Below are positions 7,078 through 10,654 of a DNA stretch of 10,654 nt, piece by piece. The DNA lies in NCBI GenBank assembly GCA_900128565.1, contig LT636296.1, positions 1 through 10,654 on the forward strand. Direction: 5' to 3'. A model generated the notes under the pieces. That model was given only the letters and a program-made list of their open reading frames with translations. It did not search any database and was not told the origin of the DNA. Source of the stretch: Stramenopiles sp. TOSAG23-6 (taxonomy: Eukaryota; Sar). Position numbers and translations under genes: made by a program. Within the stretch, counting starts at the first letter, position 1. Every line of letters begins with the position of its first letter.

Positions 7078-9172
7078 TTAGACAAACACTATTTTTTTCT
7101 TTGTTATGTTGACACTTGATTTTTTAGATGGCTCAGAGGATGACAAACTTGCCTTTGCAATTACAACAGATGGTTCCATCAATGGGTATGTATACTTTTC
7201 ACTCATTACAGTAGATTCGGTATCAACATGGCCATTGCTAGCAATGTGTTTTTGTTTTGGTGAAAAACTTGCAATTGATGATTTTGTAGTTTTCATCAAC
7301 TCCTTCATTTGACGTTGCATTGTCTCACGCATATCCTTTAATTCGCGTTCTTTTTCTTCTTGTGTTTGCGGTCCTTTTTCATAATTTTCGGATGTATCTT
7401 CAGTAGAAGCTGAATGAGAGGCGTATTTATACGAAATACTATCATCTTCCCAAGGACTGACTAATGACGTTTCTCTATTTGATGTTTCATCTTTTCTTTG
7501 ATTTTGTTGCTTTGATAGTATATTAGATTTTTTATGATGTTTAGGATCCCTACGACTTAGTTTTGTTTCAAGTTTGACTTTTGAAAACTCCTTTGTCTTT
7601 GTAGGCACATGCCTTGGAGACATTTCTGAAGCCTCAGCCCATTGCACTGATACATTTTTACCCATTGTCTCTTTCGATGATGAAACAATAGTTTTTGCTG
7701 TAGGTATTGTTCCTGTGGCTGAAGGTACAGTACCAAAGGATATACATCGATCTAAAAGTATTATTCGTGTTGGAAAAGTTGTACTTATTAAAACACGGAA
7801 CACTCTTCCATGTATTCTGAGAAAATATGTCAATTTTTAAATTCGTTATGAATGAAAACGTTCAATTTGGTACACAAAATAAATAAATTTGAAATTAATA
7901 ATGAAAACATACATATACAGAATGTGCATTTGATATCCAAGGAAAGTCATCAGCAGGGCTAATGACTTTCATAGCATTGTTGAACATTTGCACCTTTCTT
8001 TTTGGTAATTGTCTCTTTTTACTGAATTTACTATTTTTGACTATTCTTTTTTTTTGAGTTTGTACCTTATGAAAAATTAAAAATCCATCATCTTGACAGC
8101 ATTGCAATTGACTGTACAACTTACTAGGTCTATGCGTCTCGCTTACATCTGTTACTGTAACAGAAAAACGCCACGCATCTAATGGTCTTGGGTACTCTAT
8201 TAAAACACGAACATGGTAGAATGCGGCATTATATTTCAATCTATAAGGTAATGAACTTCCTAGTAATTTCGTGGTAAATCCTGCATTTAGTTTTAATGTT
8301 TTATCACCATTGCCACCATCAGTAGAACTATTACTTGCTTGATTCACATGCCCTTTACCCCATCGTTTTGCTTTATGAGTATGCGCTCTATCAGGCATAC
8401 CAGGTGTTGTTCTGTATACTTGAGTCACATTTTGTGAGTCATTTGATGAAGTAACTTTGGGAGGACTTTTATCATCAATTTGACTAATGTTTTCGTGCTT
8501 TTTATTCGTATTTGAAGAAAAATCAACTCTTATTTTACTTGAATATTTTTGTCTTGTAGTTGCCGTTCTTGGTCTCCTACGTAAGTTTTGTGTCACTAGT
8601 TTTGGATTATTATAATATGGAACTCGTATTTTAGTCTGGCGTGGCATAGCACTAAATGGCCGGCGCTTTTGTCGTATTTTCACTTCATCTATAGCCGAGT
8701 CAAAAAGAGTTTCGTCATTCTGAGTTTCATCAATCTGAGATTGTATATCAAAAGTTTCCGTATTTTCTATCATATGCCTACTTAAAGGTGCACTTTGTGG
8801 ACGACTATGTTTTACATTCCCATTCCGGTGATATTGACCTTTTTTTATTACGTGGCTTTCTTTTATACTTTTACTACGATTTGTACTAGTGGATGAGTTC
8901 GTACTATTTTTACTACGATTTAAACGTCGAGGTATTGCACTACGAGGACGATTTTTCTTAGATGTAACAGTTTTGTTATTCATGTTCCTTTTACTATTTA
9001 ATGGTGTATCTTCCCATGCTACTTGGGGTAAATACCTTTTTGTTGGAGCTAAGTTTATGCGCTGGCGATAACGACGTTCTAATTCGATTTCTTTCTTATC
9101 TGCATTTTGGAAAGCTTGCTCGATCAACCTATAGCTCAAACGTCTTGCACTTTGTGGCCGTGATAATGACAT
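7078..9172 (-). CDS. Basic protein with five RPxSA motifs (2 exons, about 665 residues), possible microtubule- or cilium-associated protein
   Basis: I do not recognise the family. Exon 1 is 9172-7913 (420 codons, starting MSLSRPQSA); exon 2 runs from about 7815 to the TAA at 7078. The first 210 residues are Arg/Lys/Ser/Asn-rich and carry a repeated motif: RPQSA (5-9), RPRSA (75-79), RPQSA (124-128), RPFSA (171-175) and RPRTA (200-204). A folded-looking stretch follows (about 300-368: VRVLIEYPRPLDAWRFSVTV, later QCCQDDGFLIFH), possibly a beta-sandwich. Exon 2 starts with another strand-like stretch (IHGRVFRVLI). It then becomes Lys/Ser/Glu-rich, with a predicted coiled coil around EEKERELKDMRETMQRQMKEL. 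Arginine-rich RPxSA-like repeats recall axonemal and microtubule-binding proteins, but that is an impression, not a match. The two blocks could be separate genes, with a second start at the Met of MGKNVSVQW, but the introner-like sequence between them favours one spliced gene. Confidence 0.6.
7816..7912 (-). repeat. Intron of the RPxSA gene, introner-like copy D
   Basis: The donor GTATGT (7912-7907) follows TAT; an alternative, GTATAT, starts six bases upstream in the same phase. The first 40 bp match the introns of the left gene: GTATGTTTTCATTAT, AATTTCAAATTTATT, a T-rich run and GTACCAAATT. The 3' half has diverged. The obvious acceptor TTTTCTCAG ends at 7817 (96 bp) but leaves exon 2 one base out of frame; ending at 7816 (CAGA) restores it. 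ATTCTG just outside the donor (plus CAGAAT 7918-7923) is complementary to CAGAAT across the acceptor (plus ATTCTG 7814-7819). Confidence 0.65.
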
Positions 9173-9299
9173 GAGAGCTATATAATATTTCTTAATTAAA
9201 ACTTCAGAACCGTTTTGGGGGGTGGCATCAGAGCAATACTATGGACAGTATTTTAATTTTGTTTATCTGTTGTTTTTCTAAGCTATTGTTTGTTGTACT

Positions 9300-9324
9300 A
9301 CCTACTACTATTGTAGTAGTAGGT
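9300..9324. repeat. Perfect 11-bp hairpin with a 3-nt loop
   Basis: CCTACTACTA (9301-9310) is followed by TTG and then TAGTAGTAGG (9314-9323); the flanking A/T pair extends the stem to 11 bp. The arms are built from the triplet CTA/TAG. It lies about 130 bp upstream of the RPxSA gene start, so it may be a regulatory palindrome rather than a transcript end. Confidence 0.85.
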
Positions 9325-9373
9325 TGGTACCCGTAACGTTCCGTCAGTTGAGTATGTTACCCGGTAACAAAAG

Positions 9374-9393
9374 CCCCAACCCTAAACCCCAAC
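9374..9393. repeat. Interstitial telomere-like block
   Basis: CCCCAACCCTAAACCCCAAC contains one exact CCCTAAA unit flanked by C-rich variants. CCCTAAA is the telomere unit in plants, oomycetes and many alveolates. Only about three degenerate units are present, so this is an interstitial element, not a chromosome end. Similar short blocks (telo boxes) occur in promoters in some eukaryotes. Confidence 0.5.
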
Positions 9394-9466
9394 ACAATAA
9401 TTTACGAATAAACAGAATAGATTATTTATGATTATATATTGTAAAAGGATAGACGTTACTGTATGA

Positions 9467-9541
9467 GTCAGGGTGGTGTAGTCGGTTTATCACGTTTGCT
9501 TTACACGCAAAAGGTCCTGGGTTCGATTCCCAGTCTTGATA
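9467..9541 (+). tRNA. tRNA-Val (anticodon UAC)
   Basis: The cloverleaf folds by eye. The acceptor arms are GTCAGGG (9467-9473) and TCTTGAT (9534-9540), with three G.U pairs, and the discriminator base is A9541. The D arm starts TGGTGTAG. The anticodon stem is TTTGC/GCAAA around TTTACAC, with anticodon TAC at 9502-9504. The variable region is AGGTC, and the T arm is CTGGG-TTCGATT-CCCAG (9517-9533). The internal promoters are intact: the A box starts at 9474 and the B box is GGTTCGATTCC (9520-9530). There is no intron and no encoded CCA, as expected for a eukaryotic nuclear tRNA. It closely resembles other eukaryotic tRNA-Val(UAC) genes. It reads GUA codons, which are common in this AT-rich sequence. 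Confidence 0.93.
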
Positions 9542-9544
9542 CTC

Positions 9545-9556
9545 TTTTACTTTTTT
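9545..9556 (+). terminator. RNA polymerase III terminator of the tRNA
   Basis: TTTT (9545-9548) starts three bases after the discriminator base, and TTTTTT follows at 9551-9556 as a backup. Runs of four or more T end Pol III transcription. Confidence 0.85.
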
Positions 9557-9711
9557 ATTATTAATTTTTTCTATTTTTTTTTAAATTTTTGTATTTAGTA
9601 CCGGGATACGTACTAAAAAAAAAACGACCTGTAAAACGTAAAAAAACGTCCAGAAAACCGTCGTAGTATGTAACAAGAAACAGAACACTTCATTTACAAT
9701 TCTTTTATACA
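9557..9711 (+). promoter_or_regulatory. Upstream region of the small proline-rich gene
   Basis: It contains the inverted repeat TAGTAC/GTACTA (9596-9601 and 9610-9615, 8-bp spacer), followed by an A-rich stretch (9616-9662) in which AAAACG(A/T)-like units recur every 10-20 bp. GTACTA also occurs upstream of the SEL1L/HRD3-like gene and the RPxSA gene. TTTTATACA lies just before the ATG. Confidence 0.35.
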
Positions 9712-10212
9712 ATGCCTTTTATATCTGAATCATTTAATTTAAATAACAAATTGTTTGATGCATCTGCTGCTGTAGTAGAATCTTATATTGCTGTAGAAAA
9801 ACTTGAGGAATCTGCCACACATTTACACAAAAAGGAGATTTTAGGTAAACCTTTCCTTTTGGGCTATGATTTTCCACCCCTGCCTTGTGCCCCTCCACCA
9901 CCACCACCACCACATCTCCACAATGATACGAATGATTTGATAGAAAAAAGAAATTGCATAATAAATAGATTAGAACCTCAGAAAGGGCAGAAATATACTC
10001 AAATTTTGCCTGAAGAAAGTATTACTACTATCAATTCTACAGAGCAGATCCAGAAAAGTTTCATTGAGACAATGTCAAAATTAGACAAAAGTGTCAATAA
10101 ATTAAAGCACTACCAACAACAAAAGCAAGAGTATACAGATTGGATAAATAATTTGATTCGAGTTCGTGACAACCGAAATAAAATATTAAGCAGAACGATG
10201 GAAGAATACTGA
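9712..10212 (+). CDS. Small proline-rich and coiled-coil protein, 166 residues, function unknown
   Basis: I do not recognise the family. The reading frame starts at ATG 9712 (context ATACAATGCC) and ends at TGA 10210-10212. Residues 1-45 form a helix-prone, Glu/Ala/Val-rich segment. Next comes a proline-rich stretch with seven consecutive Pro (about 62-68, encoded mainly by CCA/CCT), then a short His-Leu-His-Asn turn. The C-terminal 60 residues, with spaced Ile/Leu/Met among Lys, Gln and Glu, look like a coiled coil ending MEEY. There is no signal peptide or membrane span. The size and layout resemble small subunits of helical-bundle complexes (Mediator or kinetochore type), but nothing specific supports that. 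It converges with the next gene across 56 bp. Confidence 0.65.
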   Translation: MPFISESFNLNNKLFDASAAVVESYIAVEKLEESATHLHKKEILGKPFLLGYDFPPLPCAPPPPPPPHLHNDTNDLIEKRNCIINRLEPQKGQKYTQILPEESITTINSTEQIQKSFIETMSKLDKSVNKLKHYQQQKQEYTDWINNLIRVRDNRNKILSRTMEEY

Positions 10213-10268
10213 AACAATGAGATCTCAAACTAATTAACAAAGAGTAATAAAAAATATATTATAAATTC
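10213..10268. other. 56-bp convergent intergenic gap with plus-strand polyadenylation signal
   Basis: AATAAA at 10246-10251 lies 34 bp after the stop of the proline-rich gene. I see no matching AATAAA for the minus-strand gene in this gap; a TATAAT-like sequence is nearest. Confidence 0.5.
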
Positions 10269-10654
10269 TTAAGGTTTAGTTCGACGCCCTCGTGAACGTT
10301 TCCCTTGATAGTTAGATCCACGTCCTCTACCACTAGACTTTTCATTATCATTTTCGTATTTCACAACATGGCGTCTTCCTGTATCATTCGTAGTAATAGT
10401 CATACCAACAAACTGATTTTCTTGTTTCGTATTTTCACACTGTTGTTGTTGTTGTTGTTGTCTAAAGTTATTCTTATTTTGTTTCTTTCTTTGTTGACTC
10501 TTTCTAGTATTTTTGTTTTTATTGTTTTTATTGTTTTGTTGTTGTTTTTGTTGTACCTGTTGCTGTTGTTTTTGTTGTACCTGATGCTGTTGCTGATGAT
10601 GTTTTTTTTGTTGTTTTTGTTGTACTTGCTGCTGCTGCTGATGTTGTTTTTTTT
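10269..10654 (-). CDS. C-terminal part of a Q/N-rich protein with an RG-rich tail (5' end beyond the window)
   Basis: The minus-strand frame is open from the window edge to TAA at 10271-10269 (127 residues seen). It begins with a Gln/Lys/His-rich tract with QVQQKQQ-type repeats, continues with an Asn/Lys-rich stretch (NNKNNKNKN) and a run of seven Gln, and then has a short ordered-looking segment, QFVGMTITTNDTGRRHVVKY. It ends in an Arg/Gly-rich tail (SGRGRG, then KRSRGRRTKP). A Q/N-rich region plus RG boxes is typical of RNA-binding, granule-forming proteins, so an RNA-associated role is likely but inferred from composition alone. Gln codons are mixed CAA/CAG. The poly-Q coding and the clean C-terminal segment support a real gene. 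Confidence 0.6.
   Translation of the reverse strand, partial: KKQHQQQQQVQQKQQKKHHQQQHQVQQKQQQQVQQKQQQNNKNNKNKNTRKSQQRKKQNKNNFRQQQQQQQCENTKQENQFVGMTITTNDTGRRHVVKYENDNEKSSGRGRGSNYQGKRSRGRRTKP
10530..10650 (-). repeat. Repeats encoding QVQQKQQ in the Q-rich gene
   Basis: Three copies of a unit centred on plus-strand TTGTTTTTGTTGTAC occur, with TTGTAC at 10551-10556, 10575-10580 and 10620-10625, i.e. spacings of 24 and 45 bp. All keep the frame and encode (Q)VQQKQQ. The long T/G bias on the plus strand is the shadow of the CAA/CAG/AAA coding. Confidence 0.75.

Larger units (their letters stand above)
9173..9466. promoter_or_regulatory. Intergenic region with hairpin and telomere-like block upstream of the RPxSA gene and the tRNA
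   Basis: These 294 bp lie between two divergent transcription units. On the minus strand an AT-rich ATTATATAGC element sits just before the RPxSA gene ATG. Further out are GTACTA (9295-9300), an 11-bp inverted repeat with a 3-nt loop (9300-9324), a 13-nt palindrome GTTACCCGGTAAC (9356-9368) and a C-rich telomere-like block (9374-9393). No protein-like reading frame is visible. Confidence 0.45.

Noticed and set aside
9374-9393. A true chromosome end
   Set aside because: Only one exact CCCTAAA unit with degenerate neighbours, and genes continue on both sides.
10440-10654. Simple T/G microsatellite or CRISPR-like array at the right edge
   Set aside because: The repeats are irregular, have no spacers, and read as an uninterrupted minus-strand Gln/Lys frame ending in a sensible RG-rich tail.
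1-10654. Altered genetic code (reassigned stops)
   Set aside because: Long frames end normally at TAA or TGA, with no in-frame stop codons inside the conserved-looking domains.

Overview
The window looks like nuclear DNA from an AT-rich, gene-dense, single-celled eukaryote. A tRNA-Val(UAC) lacks an encoded CCA and is followed by Pol III-type T runs. Two minus-strand genes carry short introns that start GTATGT or GTACGT. One protein has a cleavable-type signal peptide and a C-terminal membrane anchor. There are AATAAA-like signals, and both TAA and TGA act as stops, with no sign of stop reassignment. PAN/Apple modules and a CCCTAAA-like block would fit an alveolate, but lineage cannot be fixed from this sequence alone. 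The RPxSA-motif protein loosely suggests a flagellated cell.

Layout. 1-1477 (minus): at least three exons of a probable mitochondrial inner-membrane protein with degenerate EF-hand-like segments, running off the left edge. 1478-1816: divergent promoter region. 1817-7057 (plus): an intronless 1746-residue SEL1L/HRD3-type ER membrane protein with an unusual PAN-LamG-PAN ectodomain in front of the Sel1 repeats. 7078-9172 (minus): a two-exon basic protein with five RPxSA motifs, convergent with the SEL1L gene and only 20 bp from it. 9173-9466: intergenic DNA with a strong hairpin and a telomere-like block. 9467-9541: tRNA-Val. 9712-10212 (plus): a small proline-rich and coiled-coil protein. 10269-10654 (minus): the 3' end of a Q/N-rich, RG-tailed protein.

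The most interesting signal is a family of four related introns: three in the left gene, one in the RPxSA gene about 7.5 kb away. They share about 55 bp of 5' sequence, and two share nearly their whole length. All lie in the sense orientation and start after a complete codon. This is what introner elements (mobile introns) look like. In two of the three complete copies an ordinary GT-AG excision leaves the downstream reading frame off by one base, so the true splice boundaries may be unconventional. Short inverted and direct repeats lie at the intron ends.

The protein genes do not form one pathway. The SEL1L/HRD3-like protein would serve ER-associated degradation; the others are unassigned.
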